This document shows positions 18,696-28,540 of a stretch of DNA of 58,944 bases, one piece after another (within the stretch, counting starts at the first letter, position 1; every line of letters starts with the position of its first letter). Position numbers and translations under genes: made by a program. The DNA is from Candidatus Rokuibacteriota bacterium. GTDB taxonomy: Bacteria > Methylomirabilota > Methylomirabilia > Rokubacteriales > CSP1-6. The stretch lies in contig QHTE01000062.1 of NCBI GenBank assembly GCA_003220685.1, positions 77,698 to 136,641 of the forward strand, written 5' to 3'. Below the pieces are notes generated by a model. That model did not search any database. It had not been told where the DNA came from and saw only the letters and a list, made by a program, of their open reading frames with translations.

Positions 18696-19637
18696 TCAAC
18701 GCGGTGGGGTCTTGTCGACCGCCAGCGCTTCCCGGATCGCCTCCTCCGTCACCTTGATCTGCACTCCGGCGCGCTCTTCCTGCAGGAGCATCGCCACGCG
18801 CGAGTCGCGCTCGGCCCAGCCGCGGTTGAGCGCTTCGGTCATCTCCTCGAGCGTGATGTTCGCCAGGCGCATCGGCACCTTGTGCTCGCGGCCGAGCGCC
18901 GTGGCTAGCGTGACATCCTTGTGGGCCAGCCGGAGCGCGAACGACGGCGGATCGAACTTCCCGAGCAGGAACTGATCCGCGAGTCCGTCGAACGTCCGGC
19001 GCCGGCCGCCGGCGCCCTGCCGCACCGCCTTCCACAGCGCGATCGGCTCGACACCCGCCTTGACGCCCATCGTGAACACTTCGGCCAGCGCGGTCTGCAC
19101 GATGTAGCCGGCGCAGTTGTGGACGAGCTTGGCCACCGAGCCGGCGCCGATCGGGCCGACGTAGTAAGCCTGGTCGCCGATCGCGTCGAGCACTGGCTTG
19201 TGGCGCTTGAATACGTCCTCTTCGCCGCCGACCCAGAGAGCGAGGCGACCCGACTCGGCGCCGCGTGGGCCGCCGCTCACGGGCGCGTCGAGCATGTGGA
19301 TCCCCTTCTTCTTGAACTCTTCGTGGATCCGCCGCACGAGTGCCGGCGAGTTGGTCGAGAGATCGAAATAGACCTTGCCGGCCGCGAGCCCCTCGCCGAG
19401 CCCCTGCTTGCCGAGGGCCACCGCCTCGACCTCGACGGGGCCGGGTAGCGAGGTGAACACGACCTCGGTCGCCTCGGCGACGGCGCGCGGCGTGTCGGCC
19501 CAGGTCGCGCCGGCCTTCAGGTGGGGTGCGGCCGCCTCGCGGCGCACGTCGTTGACGACCAGCTCGTAGCCCCCCTTCATGAGATTAGACGCCATGTGGC
19601 GTCCCATCGTGCCGAGCCCGATGAATCCGATCTTCAT
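18696..19637 (-). CDS. NAD(P)-dependent 3-hydroxyisobutyrate dehydrogenase-family enzyme
   Basis: This 313-residue beta-hydroxyacid dehydrogenase has the N-terminal dinucleotide motif GFIGLGTMG, the substrate motif DAPVSGGPRGAESG near residue 115, and the catalytic lysine in GAGSVAKLVHN near residue 165. Relatives oxidise 3-hydroxyisobutyrate, tartronate semialdehyde or similar short acids. The substrate here is unknown. Its start overlaps the stop of the carboxymuconolactone-decarboxylase-like gene as ATGA, so the two probably act together. Confidence 0.9.
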   Translation of the reverse strand: MKIGFIGLGTMGRHMASNLMKGGYELVVNDVRREAAAPHLKAGATWADTPRAVAEATEVVFTSLPGPVEVEAVALGKQGLGEGLAAGKVYFDLSTNSPALVRRIHEEFKKKGIHMLDAPVSGGPRGAESGRLALWVGGEEDVFKRHKPVLDAIGDQAYYVGPIGAGSVAKLVHNCAGYIVQTALAEVFTMGVKAGVEPIALWKAVRQGAGGRRRTFDGLADQFLLGKFDPPSFALRLAHKDVTLATALGREHKVPMRLANITLEEMTEALNRGWAERDSRVAMLLQEERAGVQIKVTEEAIREALAVDKTPPR

Positions 19638-19966
19638 GGCTTCCTCGCGTCGAAGATCTTGCGGGCGATGGTGCCGGCGGTCATGGCCGCGGGCCAGCCG
19701 GCGTAGAACGCCAAATGGGTGATGATCTCGCCGATCTCTTCCTTGGTGACGCCGTTGTTCAGCGCGCGCTCCAGGTGCCCCGGCAGCTGGTCGGTCCGGT
19801 ACATGGCGATGAGCGCCGCGACCGTGATGAAGCTCCGATCGCGCTTGGAGAGGCCCGGGCGCTCCCAGACGTCACCGAAGAGCACTTTCTCGCTCAGGTC
19901 GACGAGCTTCGGCGCAACGCCTCGGACGACTTCGCGGGCAGTGGGGACGGCGGCTTGTGTGCTCAA
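19634..19966 (-). CDS. Carboxymuconolactone decarboxylase family protein
   Basis: This 110-residue all-helical protein matches the CMD family. The ITHLAFYAGWPAAM motif near residue 85 carries the conserved His and the YxGWP turn. It lacks the CxxC pair of AhpD-type peroxidases, which favours the decarboxylase-type branch. True 4-carboxymuconolactone decarboxylase activity is not shown by context, since no protocatechuate pathway genes are nearby. It is first in a leftward operon with the dehydrogenase and two lipoproteins. Confidence 0.88.
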   Translation of the reverse strand: MSTQAAVPTAREVVRGVAPKLVDLSEKVLFGDVWERPGLSKRDRSFITVAALIAMYRTDQLPGHLERALNNGVTKEEIGEIITHLAFYAGWPAAMTAGTIARKIFDARKP

Positions 19967-20103
19967 GATCTGCTCCTTTCGAGGCGACGAAGTGGTGCTG
20001 CGAGGCGCACTGTACGCGCTTCCGGCGTTTGACGCCAGCCGCAGCCGCTGCTAGCATCCCGCCACCATCCCGTCGCACAACCTAGTCGCCCAGGAGGTCC
20101 GTG

Positions 20104-21499
20104 ATGCGCACATTCCTGAGCAGGCTCGCCACCGTCCTCGTGCTGCTGTCGCCCCTCGCCGCCAACGCCCAGGACGCATCTCTCGACAGCGTCGCCAAGG
20201 CGATGGGCGCTGTCGGCGTGAAGTCGATCCAGTACTCGGGCAGCGGCACCAACTTCCAGGTCGGCCAGAACTTCAGCCCGGACATGCCGTGGCCGCGGTT
20301 CGTCGTCAAGAGCTATACGCGCGCCATCAACTACGAGAGCGCGTCGATCCGCGACGAGCTCGTGCGGACGCAGGGCGAAAATCCGCCGCGCGGGGGCGGC
20401 GGACAGCCGGTCGCGGGTGAGCAGCGCCAGATCTTCGTCGCGAGCGGCGACTTCGCCTGGAACGTGTCCGGCGACGTGGTCATCCCGACCCCGATCGCGC
20501 TGCTCGACCGGCAGCTCCAGCTGTGGACGACGCCGCACGGGGTCGTGAAAGCCGCGATGGCCAACAACGGCACCGTCCAGGGCCGCACGATCGCGTTCAC
20601 CACCCCGGGCCGCTTCAAGGTGCAGGCGACGCTCGACGCTCAGAACCTGGTCGAGAAGATCGACGCGGTGGCGCCGAATGCCGTGCTCGGCGACATCCCG
20701 GTCGAGATCCGCTACTCGGAGTACAAGGACTTCACCGGCGTGAAGTTCCCGACGAGGATCCGGCAGACGATCGGCGGCTATCCGGCGCTCGATCTCACGG
20801 TCACCGACGTCCAGCCGAACATCGCCGTGGACCTTGCGGTACCCGACCCGATCCGGGAAACGCCGGCGCCGTACGGCAAGGTCGCGACCCAGATGGTGGC
20901 CGACGGCGTCTGGTACATCACCGGGGGCACCCATCACAGCGTGCTGATCGAGATGAAGGATCACGTGATCCTCGTCGAGAGCCCGCTGAACGACGAGCGC
21001 GCCGCGGCCGTGCTGGCCGAGGTCAAGAACCTCGTTCCGAGCAAGCCGATCCGGGCTCAGGGCGGTCGCGGCGGAAGGCATCCCGATCATCGTGCACGAC
21101 GTGAACAAGGCGTTCCTCGAGAAGGCGCTCGCCGCGCCGGCCACCATCCGGCCCGACCGTCTGGCGAAGTCGGGCAAGAAGGGGACGGTCGAGGGCATGC
21201 GGGACAAGCGCGTGTTGACGGACGGAACGCGCACCGTCGAGCTCCACAACGTGGCCGCCAACAACCATCACGCCGGCATCGTGATGGTCTACCTGCCGAA
21301 GGAAAAGCTCGTCGTGGAAGCCGACGTGTACAACCCGCCGGCGCCCAATGCGCCGCCGCCGGCGACCGTGAACTCGAACTGGGTGAACCTGTCGGACAAC
21401 ATCAAGCGGCTCAGCATGACGGTGGATCAGATCCTGCCGCTACATGGGCGGATCATGCCGCTCGCCGAGCTGCACAAATCGATCGGCCACGCGCACTGA
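20104..21499 (+). pseudogene. Secreted MBL-fold metallo-hydrolase, broken by an internal deletion and frameshift
   Basis: The gene starts at an ATG after an AGGAGG site, with a signal peptide (MRTFLSRLATVLVLLSPLAANAQ). The frame is good to about residue 317, where LVPSKPIR should lead into the metal-binding HxHxDH motif. Instead the sequence jumps within 21051-21056 to GLRAVAAEGIPIIVHDVN in another frame, which continues to 21499 (GHAH). About 13 codons, exactly the Zn-ligand motif, are missing and the frame is lost. The product could not bind metal normally. Natural decay and assembly error are both possible. Confidence 0.85.
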
Positions 21500-21519
21500 C
21501 CGAGCGGTCGGCTGCGTCT

Positions 21520-21568
21520 CGCTACCGAGCGGCGCCGGCTTGACACGGATGGCGCCGCTCGGTAGCGT
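21520..21568 (+). promoter_or_regulatory. Perfect 17-bp inverted repeat overlapping a sigma-70-like promoter for the cox operon
   Basis: Arms 21520-21536 (CGCTACCGAGCGGCGCC) and 21551-21567 are perfect reverse complements, with 14 bases between them. A consensus -35 TTGACA lies in the loop at 21540-21545. After a 17-base spacer, TAGCGT at 21563-21568 can serve as -10, so the right arm covers the spacer and most of the -10. The operon's first ATG is 50 bp further on, behind an AAGGGGA site. A protein binding the repeat would control the promoter. A terminator for the preceding pseudogene is less likely because no T-run follows. Confidence 0.6.
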
Positions 21569-21617
21569 GCGCTCAGTTTCAGACGACGGCTAACCGACCC
21601 GGAAGGGGACCACCACG

Positions 21618-22493
<876 letters not shown>

Positions 22494-22497
22494 GACG

Positions 22498-22971
22498 ATG
22501 CTGGTGAAGCTCTCGGTCAACGGCGAGAAGCACGAGGCGAACGTCGAGCCACGTTTACTGCTAGTGCATATGATCCGCGAGGTGCTGCGGCTGACCGGCA
22601 CCCACATCGGCTGCGACACGACCCACTGCGGCGCCTGCACGATCCTCGTGGACGGCCAGCCGGTGAAGTCGTGCACGATGTTCGCCGTCCAGGCCCAGGG
22701 CAAGCAGCTCATGACGGTGGAAGGCCTGGAGCAGAACGGCAAGCTTCATCCGCTGCAGGAAGGGTTTATGGCCGAGCACGGACTGCAGTGCGGTTACTGC
22801 ACGCCCGGCATGCTGATGACCAGCTACGCCTTCCTGAAGAAGCACCCCAAGCCCAGCGAGGACGACATCCGCTGGGCGATCTCGGGCAACCTCTGCCGGT
22901 GCACCGGCTACGTGAACATCGTCAAGGCCGTTCAGCACGCGGCGGCGGCGATATCACAGGGAGGCGCGTGA
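22498..22971 (+). CDS. coxS: CO dehydrogenase [2Fe-2S] small subunit CoxS
   Basis: This 157-residue protein carries two [2Fe-2S] clusters. The plant-ferredoxin-like cluster uses C39, C44, C47 and C59, and the second uses C98, C101, C133 and C135 in the GYCTPG and NLCRCTGY motifs. It shuttles electrons from the Mo site in CoxL to the FAD in CoxM. The ATG at 22498 gives the standard N-terminus. Its stop overlaps the coxL start (TGATG). Confidence 0.95.
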   Translation: MLVKLSVNGEKHEANVEPRLLLVHMIREVLRLTGTHIGCDTTHCGACTILVDGQPVKSCTMFAVQAQGKQLMTVEGLEQNGKLHPLQEGFMAEHGLQCGYCTPGMLMTSYAFLKKHPKPSEDDIRWAISGNLCRCTGYVNIVKAVQHAAAAISQGGA

Positions 22972-25337
22972 TGGCGCTCAGGACCTCGCCCGAAGTCGGA
23001 GGCATGGGGCACTCGATCAAGCGGAAGGAAGATCCTCGTTTCATCCGCGGCAAGGGCACCTACGTCGACGACGTTCAGCTCCCGGGGATGCTGTATCTCG
23101 ACATCGTGCGGAGCCCGCACGCCCACGCGAAGATCGTGAAGATCGACGCGGCGAAGGCTATGGCCGTTCCAGGTGTGCTCGCGGTGATCACCGGCCAGGA
23201 TCTCGCCAAGTACAACCTCCACTGGATGCCGACGCTCATGTCGGACACGCAGATGGTGCTGCCGGTCGAGAAGGTCATGTACCAGGCTCAGGAAGTCGCC
23301 GCGGTGCTTGCCACCAGCCGCTACGCCGCCGCGGACGGCGCCGCGGCGGTCGAGGTCCAGTACGATCCCCTGCCCGTCGTCGTCGATCCGAAGAAGGCGC
23401 TCGAGCCCGGCGCGCCGGTGCTCCGCACCGACAAGAAGGACAAGAAGGACAACCACATCTGGCACTGGGAGTGGGGCGACAAGGGCGCCACCGACCGCGC
23501 CTTCGGCGAAGCGGCGGTCACCGTGAAGGAAGACATCTACCTGCCGCGCATCCACGTCGCGTCGATCGAGACGTGCGGCTGCGTCGCCCACTTCGACCGT
23601 GTCAACGACAAGCTCACGGTGTGGATGACGACCCAGGCGCCACACGCGATCCGCACGGTCTTCGCGCTGGTGGCCGGGCACGTCGGCCTGGCCGAGCACA
23701 AGATCCGGATCATCTCGCCGGACATCGGCGGCGGCTTCGGCGGCAAGGTGCCGGTCTATCCGGGTTACGTCATCGCGGTCGCGGCGTCGGTGCTCACCGG
23801 CAAGCCCGTGAAGTGGATCGAGGACCGCATGGAGAATCTCCAGGCGGACTCGTTCGCGCGCGACTATCACATCACCGCCGAGCTGGCGGCCAAGAAGGAC
23901 GGCACGCTCACCGCCCTCCGGATCAAGACCCTGGCCGATCACGGCTACACCGACGCCGCCGCCAACCCGTCGAAGTTCCCGGCGGGCCTCTTCCACGTGT
24001 GCACGGGGTCGTACGATCTCAAGGCGGCCCACGTCGAGGTCGACGGCGCCTACACCAACAAGCCACCGGGCGGCATCGCCTACCGCTGCTCTTTCCGCGT
24101 CACCGAAGCGGTCCACACGATCGAGCGCATGGTCGACCTGATGGCGCATCAGCTCAATATCGATCCGGCCGACTTCCGGATGAAGAATTTCGTCAAGCCC
24201 GAACAGTTCCCCTACAAGTCGGCGCTCGGCTGGGAGTACGACAGCGGCAACTACGGCGGCGCGCTCAAGAAGGCGATGGACACCATCGGCTATGCCGACC
24301 TGCGCCGCGAGCAGGCCGAGAAGCGCAAGCGCGGGCAGCTGATGGGGATCGGGATCTCGAGCTTCACCGAGATCGTGGGGGCGGGCCCGTCGAAGCACTT
24401 CGACATTCTCGGATTGAAGATGTTCGACAGCTGCGAGATCCGCGTGCACCCGACGGGCAAGGCCATCGCGCGCTTCGGCACGAAGTCGCAGGGCCAGGGC
24501 CACGAAACCACCTACGCCCAGATCCTCGCCGAAGAGCTCGGCATCCCGGCGCAGGACATCCAGGTCGAAGAGGGTGACACCGACACGGCGCCCTACGGCC
24601 TGGGCACCTACGCGAGCCGCTCGACCCCGGTCGCCGGCGCCGCGGCGGCGGTCGCCGCGCGCAAGGTCCGCGACAAGGCGCGCAAGATCGCCGCCTATCT
24701 CCTCGAAGTCGCCGAGGACGACCTGGTGTGGGAGCCGGGCAAGTTCTCGGTCAAGGGTGCGCCGAGCAAATCAAAGACGATTCAGGACATCGCCTTCGCG
24801 GCGTATACGAACCACCCGCAGGGGATGGAAGCGGGGCTCGAGGCGGTCAGCTACTACGATCCGCCGAACCTCACCTACCCGTTCGGCAGCTACATCTGCG
24901 TGGTCGACATCGACTCGGGCACGGGCGAGGTGAAGGTGCGCCGCTTCGTCGCGATCGACGACTGCGGCAACATCATCAACCCGATGATCGTGCAGGGCCA
25001 GGTGCACGGCGGCCTCACGATGGGCCTGGCCCCGGCGCTCTACGAGGAGATCTCGTACGACGAGATCGGCAACGTCCGCGGCGGCAGCTTCATCGACTAC
25101 CTCGTGCCGACCGCGGTGGAGACGCCGAAGTGGGAGACCGGCCACACCGTCACGCCCTCGCCGCACCATCCGCTGGGCGCCAAGGGCGTCGGCGAGTCGG
25201 CCACGGTCGGCGCGCCGGCGGCGATCGCCAACGCGGTCGTCGATGCGCTGTGGTATCTGGGCGTGCGTCACATCGACATCCCGATCACGCCCGCGAAGGT
25301 GTGGAAGCTCTTGCGCGAGAAGGGCGTGACCGAGTGA
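22971..25337 (+). CDS. coxL: Form I CO dehydrogenase Mo-Cu large subunit CoxL
   Basis: This 788-residue subunit oxidises CO to CO2 at a Mo-Cu centre. The form I active-site loop AYRCSFR is present at residues 370-376, with the copper-binding Cys at 373. This separates true form I enzymes from form II relatives, which carry AYRGAGR. The molybdopterin-binding loop GGGFGGK is near residue 250, and the C-terminal catalytic Glu motif GVGESATVG is present. The next gene encodes an XdhC-type maturation factor. The enzyme probably allows use of trace CO as an energy source. Confidence 0.95.
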   Translation: MALRTSPEVGGMGHSIKRKEDPRFIRGKGTYVDDVQLPGMLYLDIVRSPHAHAKIVKIDAAKAMAVPGVLAVITGQDLAKYNLHWMPTLMSDTQMVLPVEKVMYQAQEVAAVLATSRYAAADGAAAVEVQYDPLPVVVDPKKALEPGAPVLRTDKKDKKDNHIWHWEWGDKGATDRAFGEAAVTVKEDIYLPRIHVASIETCGCVAHFDRVNDKLTVWMTTQAPHAIRTVFALVAGHVGLAEHKIRIISPDIGGGFGGKVPVYPGYVIAVAASVLTGKPVKWIEDRMENLQADSFARDYHITAELAAKKDGTLTALRIKTLADHGYTDAAANPSKFPAGLFHVCTGSYDLKAAHVEVDGAYTNKPPGGIAYRCSFRVTEAVHTIERMVDLMAHQLNIDPADFRMKNFVKPEQFPYKSALGWEYDSGNYGGALKKAMDTIGYADLRREQAEKRKRGQLMGIGISSFTEIVGAGPSKHFDILGLKMFDSCEIRVHPTGKAIARFGTKSQGQGHETTYAQILAEELGIPAQDIQVEEGDTDTAPYGLGTYASRSTPVAGAAAAVAARKVRDKARKIAAYLLEVAEDDLVWEPGKFSVKGAPSKSKTIQDIAFAAYTNHPQGMEAGLEAVSYYDPPNLTYPFGSYICVVDIDSGTGEVKVRRFVAIDDCGNIINPMIVQGQVHGGLTMGLAPALYEEISYDEIGNVRGGSFIDYLVPTAVETPKWETGHTVTPSPHHPLGAKGVGESATVGAPAAIANAVVDALWYLGVRHIDIPITPAKVWKLLREKGVTE

Positions 25338-25352
25338 AGGACACGCGCGGGC

Positions 25353-26297
25353 GTGGCTGACGACCTGCTCGCGCTGGCCGCCGAGCTCCAGCGCACCGGC
25401 GAGGCGTTCGCGTTGGCCACGGTGGTGCGCTGCGAGGCGCCGACCTCGGCGAAGCCGGGCGCGAAGGCGCTGATTCGCGAGGACGGCACCGCGCAGGGAT
25501 GGGTCGGCGGCGCCTGCGCCGAGCCGGTCGTCGTGCGCGAAGCGCTCCAGGCGATCCGCGACGGCCGGCCGCGGCTCATCGGTCTCTACGGTGAAGGCGG
25601 GCGCACTCCGGGCCGTACGGAGGGGATGCTGGAGTTCGGCATGACGTGCCACAGCGGCGGCACCCTGGAGATCTACGTGGAGCCCTATCTCCCCAAGCCC
25701 CTCCTCGTGCTCGTCGGCCACGGACCCGTCGTCGAGACGCTGACGACGCTCGGCCGCGCCGCCGACTTCATGGTCACGACGCTCGCTCCCGACGCCCTGC
25801 CTGCGGAGCTGGAGGGGCTCCCCATGACCCCGCGCGCGTCGGTGGTCGTCGCCACGCACGCCGACTCCGACGAGGAGGTTCTCGACCGCGTGCTAAGGAC
25901 CGACGCCGGCTACGTCAGCCTCGTCGCGAGCCGTCGCCGCGCCAGCGTAATCTTGGAAACACTGAAGGCGCGCGGCGCTCCCCCGGAGCGCATCGGCCGG
26001 CTCAAGGCTCCAGCAGGGCTCGACATCGGTGCGGTCACACCGCAGGAGATCGCGGTGAGCATCCTGGCCGAGATCATCCAGCACCGTCGCAGCGACAAGA
26101 CGGGCGGCACAGAGGCCGCGCCGCCCGCGGTCCCGGCGGTCAGGATCGAGTCGAAGGACCCGATCTGCGGGATGCTCGTCGACAGCGTGACGGCGAAGTT
26201 TCGCTCCGAGTTCTCGGGCCGGACCGTCTACTTCTGCTGTCGCCACTGCAAGGAGATGTTCGACCAGGATCCCGAGCGGTATCGCGCCGCCCTGTAA
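25353..26297 (+). CDS. XdhC/CoxI-type molybdenum cofactor maturation protein fused to a C-terminal YHS domain
   Basis: This 314-residue protein has an XdhC N-terminal domain (CEAPTSAKPGAKALI, then GWVGGACAEPVV), a Rossmann-like XdhC C-terminal domain ending with GLDIGAVTPQEIAVSILAEI, a proline-rich linker, and a YHS domain from about residue 268 (DPICGM to CCRHCKEMFDQDPERY). XdhC-family proteins bind and mature the Mo cofactor for enzymes such as CoxL. YHS domains are small metal-binding folds with Cys residues. The fusion could deliver copper or sulfur to the Mo-Cu site, which is an inference. GTG is the start, 16 bp after coxL. Confidence 0.87.
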   Translation: MADDLLALAAELQRTGEAFALATVVRCEAPTSAKPGAKALIREDGTAQGWVGGACAEPVVVREALQAIRDGRPRLIGLYGEGGRTPGRTEGMLEFGMTCHSGGTLEIYVEPYLPKPLLVLVGHGPVVETLTTLGRAADFMVTTLAPDALPAELEGLPMTPRASVVVATHADSDEEVLDRVLRTDAGYVSLVASRRRASVILETLKARGAPPERIGRLKAPAGLDIGAVTPQEIAVSILAEIIQHRRSDKTGGTEAAPPAVPAVRIESKDPICGMLVDSVTAKFRSEFSGRTVYFCCRHCKEMFDQDPERYRAAL

Positions 26298-26306
26298 ACG
26301 AATGGC

Positions 26307-26591
26307 ATGACGGAAGACGAGTTGACTGAGTTCGCCACGAGGGCCGATATCGGCGCAATCCGCGCGTATCGCGACGCGGTCGGGCGTCGAACCCGAGACG
26401 TCGTCGAGGCCCTCGGGGCTGCACGCTGGGCGGAGCTCGTCGGCCCGGCGGATGCCGCACGTGTGCCCGATTCGTTTAAGGTCTTTCTGGGGCAGCCGCG
26501 TGCGTTCGAGTTGGGCACGTCGGCGATCACGCACAACGCGATCCATCTCGGCGAGGCTGTAACAATTCGCGGCCTGGTCGGCCGTGGCTGA
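26307..26591 (+). pseudogene. DinB-superfamily C-terminal fragment
   Basis: This 94-residue frame matches only the C-terminal half of a DinB-like four-helix bundle. FATRADIGAIRAYRDAVGRR and the final helix with HNAIHLGEAVTIRGLVG are typical of the middle and end of such proteins. The expected N-terminal 60-70 residues, including the first metal-site helix, are absent, because XdhC-YHS ends 9 bp upstream. It could be translated but is unlikely to be a full DinB fold. Its last codons overlap the next gene. Confidence 0.55.
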
Positions 26592-27030
26592 GACGACGAA
26601 GCCAACCCTCGCTCAGTTTAGGGACGCTTGCCGCCACGAGTTCTCCTTCCTGCGCGAGCTCGGCTACTCGGAGCTGCAAGACGATCCCGCCGAGCGTTTC
26701 AACGTGCTTTTCTCCAATGGCCAGCTGACCCTCTCCATCCGCGGAGAGAACTGGGGACAGCACGCTGGGGTGAGACTCTTCCACGCGGATGGGCGGGAAG
26801 CCCCCGTCTGGTGGTTCGTGCCCTTGTCGGAGCGCAAGAATCGGCCCCCATTCGACCCGACTGGGTTTTCCCAGCTCGACGACATCCGTATCGCGGCGCT
26901 CACGGTGTCCCGCTACTGCCGAGACGTGCTCACCGGCGACGTCGCGAAATTCGATGCGGTCGCCAACGAATGGCGCCGCGTCACTGATTCGCAGTATCGG
27001 CAATCCCTTCAGAAGCGAAAGCCGCCTTAA
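26584..27030 (+). CDS. Hypothetical protein
   Basis: This 148-residue protein starts at a GTG that overlaps the previous frame. It has no signal peptide or membrane segment. It is rich in Arg, Phe and Trp and seems to be a small alpha/beta protein: an N-terminal helix, strands around residues 35-80 (LTLSIRGENWG, APVWWFV), and a C-terminal helix. It resembles small DUF proteins often found as stand-alone or immunity-like genes. No specific family could be named. Confidence 0.6.
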   Translation: MAETTKPTLAQFRDACRHEFSFLRELGYSELQDDPAERFNVLFSNGQLTLSIRGENWGQHAGVRLFHADGREAPVWWFVPLSERKNRPPFDPTGFSQLDDIRIAALTVSRYCRDVLTGDVAKFDAVANEWRRVTDSQYRQSLQKRKPP

Positions 27031-27077
27031 GAAATGAGGCTCTCGTTTCCGCCGCCTCACAGCGCGAGCCCTCCCTA

Positions 27078-27257
27078 ATGCGCACGAAGGCCTCGCGCTT
27101 GGCTATCTGTGCCATTGCGTTCGGGCTCCCGGCCACGTCACCAGCCACCGAGAGCGTCTGCTACGGCACGTCGTTCATGCAGGGCGAACCGTGGATCCGC
27201 CATGATGAGCACTACCACGTTGACTTCGCCGTCCGTGCAAGCCGAGCTGAGGCCTAA
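27078..27257 (+). CDS. Small secreted peptide, hypothetical
   Basis: This 59-residue frame (ATG 27078, TAA 27255-27257) begins with a plausible signal peptide: MRTKASRLAICAIAFGLPA, with cleavage near ATSPATES. The mature part would be about 35 residues, with one Cys, two Trp/Tyr pairs and a His-rich HDEHYHVDF segment that could bind metal. There is no clear ribosome-binding site. It sits between two co-directional genes, 21 bp before a lipoprotein gene. Confidence 0.4.
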   Translation: MRTKASRLAICAIAFGLPATSPATESVCYGTSFMQGEPWIRHDEHYHVDFAVRASRAEA

Positions 27258-27278
27258 CCCACGCGAGAAGGAGCGACG

Positions 27279-28184
27279 ATGACGACGCGACGGGCCGTTG
27301 ACTGGCGCAGCGCGCTGACTCTTGCCGTTCTCGTCGGCATCCTGGCCGGCTGCGCGCTGTCGGCGAAGCAGAGGGCGGCGGTGGGCCAGTTCGGCGACTC
27401 CGCGACCACGTTCGGCGACGTCACGTCCTCCGAGCTCAAGGCGATGCGCGACGACACGATCAAGATGACGACCGCGCGGCTGCTGCTGGGGGGCCGGAGC
27501 AGCGATCCCAACCTGGGGGATCCGACGACCCTCGATCGCGGCTTCGAGCTCAAGCGGGTCGAGACGGTCTCGGGGGCGACGCGAGGCCTGGCCGCGTACG
27601 GCAAGAGCCTCGCGGCGCTCGTCGACGACACCCAGTCGGCGCAGCTGAAGGCCGCGAGCAACGAGTTCGTCGCGAGCCTGGGCCGCGTGCCCGCCGCCAG
27701 GGAAAAGCTCAGCGACAAGCAGCTGGAGGCGATCGGCACCGCGGTGCAGGAAGTCGGCGGGCTCTGGGTCGAATGGAAGCGCAAGCAGGCCCTGACGACC
27801 ATCGTCAAGGCGACCCGCGGGGCGGTCGATCAGCTCTGTGACCTGCTCGCGCGCGATTTCGACCCGCGAACCGGATGGGTCGCCCAGCAGCTCCTGGTGA
27901 TCGAAGCGCCGCTCGTCGGCCAGGCCTCGGATGCGCTGGCCGGCGCCCGCACCTACAACGACCGAAAGACCGTGATGGACGCATTCCGTCTGGCGCAGAG
28001 CAGCCGGATGCGCCGGACCGAAGTAGTCGCGCGTGTGTCCGAAGCCGCCAAGGCCATGAAGAAGGCCAACGATGCGCTCGCGCAGGCGGTCGAAGACTCC
28101 GCGTGGTCGACTCAAGACATCCAGAGCTTTGCCGAGCGCGCACGATCGCTTCAGACGGCCGTGACAACCATCGTGAGTGACTGA
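27279..28184 (+). CDS. Predicted lipoprotein with long helical body
   Basis: This 301-residue protein has an N-terminal lipobox (ILAGC, lipidated Cys near residue 25) after a basic leader. The mature chain is almost entirely helix-forming, rich in Ala, Lys, Arg and Glu, and probably coiled-coil, with no membrane helices. No named family was recognised. The next gene, 13 bp downstream, encodes another small helical protein, so the two may form an envelope complex. A good GAGAAGGAG site precedes the ATG. Confidence 0.75.
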   Translation: MTTRRAVDWRSALTLAVLVGILAGCALSAKQRAAVGQFGDSATTFGDVTSSELKAMRDDTIKMTTARLLLGGRSSDPNLGDPTTLDRGFELKRVETVSGATRGLAAYGKSLAALVDDTQSAQLKAASNEFVASLGRVPAAREKLSDKQLEAIGTAVQEVGGLWVEWKRKQALTTIVKATRGAVDQLCDLLARDFDPRTGWVAQQLLVIEAPLVGQASDALAGARTYNDRKTVMDAFRLAQSSRMRRTEVVARVSEAAKAMKKANDALAQAVEDSAWSTQDIQSFAERARSLQTAVTTIVSD

Positions 28185-28197
28185 AAGGACGCCGGCC

Positions 28198-28518
28198 ATG
28201 GCCAACACTCTGGGAGAAGAGCTGAGCGGTTCGGTGTCGAACATCACGGCGCTGATCGTCAAGACGGCGAGCAAGAGCGAGCGCACGCGCCTGCTCAAGC
28301 AGCAGGCTCAGATCGCGGGCCAGCTCCAGGTGTTCGTGGACAAGGTCGTCGACGAGGCGCTGCCGGAATACGACGCGGCCGCCGAGGCGCTCAACGAGGC
28401 GAACAACGAGGCCGCGGCGGCGAAGAAGAAGCTCGACAAGGTCGCGGGGACCATCAAAAAGTTCGCGGCCGCGATCGACAAGCTGGCCGCGCTGGCAGCG
28501 AAGGTCGCCGCCGCCTGA
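28198..28518 (+). CDS. Small coiled-coil hypothetical protein
   Basis: This 106-residue protein is nearly all alpha-helical with strong heptad-like patterning (repeated A, L, K, E, N) from about residue 25 to the end. It lacks a signal peptide and Cys residues. The ATG at 28198 was chosen because it follows an AAAGGA site. It is co-transcribed with the upstream lipoprotein and may bind it. Function is unknown. Confidence 0.65.
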   Translation: MANTLGEELSGSVSNITALIVKTASKSERTRLLKQQAQIAGQLQVFVDKVVDEALPEYDAAAEALNEANNEAAAAKKKLDKVAGTIKKFAAAIDKLAALAAKVAAA

Positions 28519-28540
28519 GATCGCGGCCGCGAGCGTTGAG

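Noticed and set aside
21520..21567. Hairpin as intrinsic terminator
   Set aside because: It has no T-run and sits on a promoter, so an operator role fits better.
22932..24503. 523-codon minus-strand frame opposite coxL
   Set aside because: It overlaps most of a clear CoxL gene and has no recognisable domain, so it is an antisense frame caused by codon bias.
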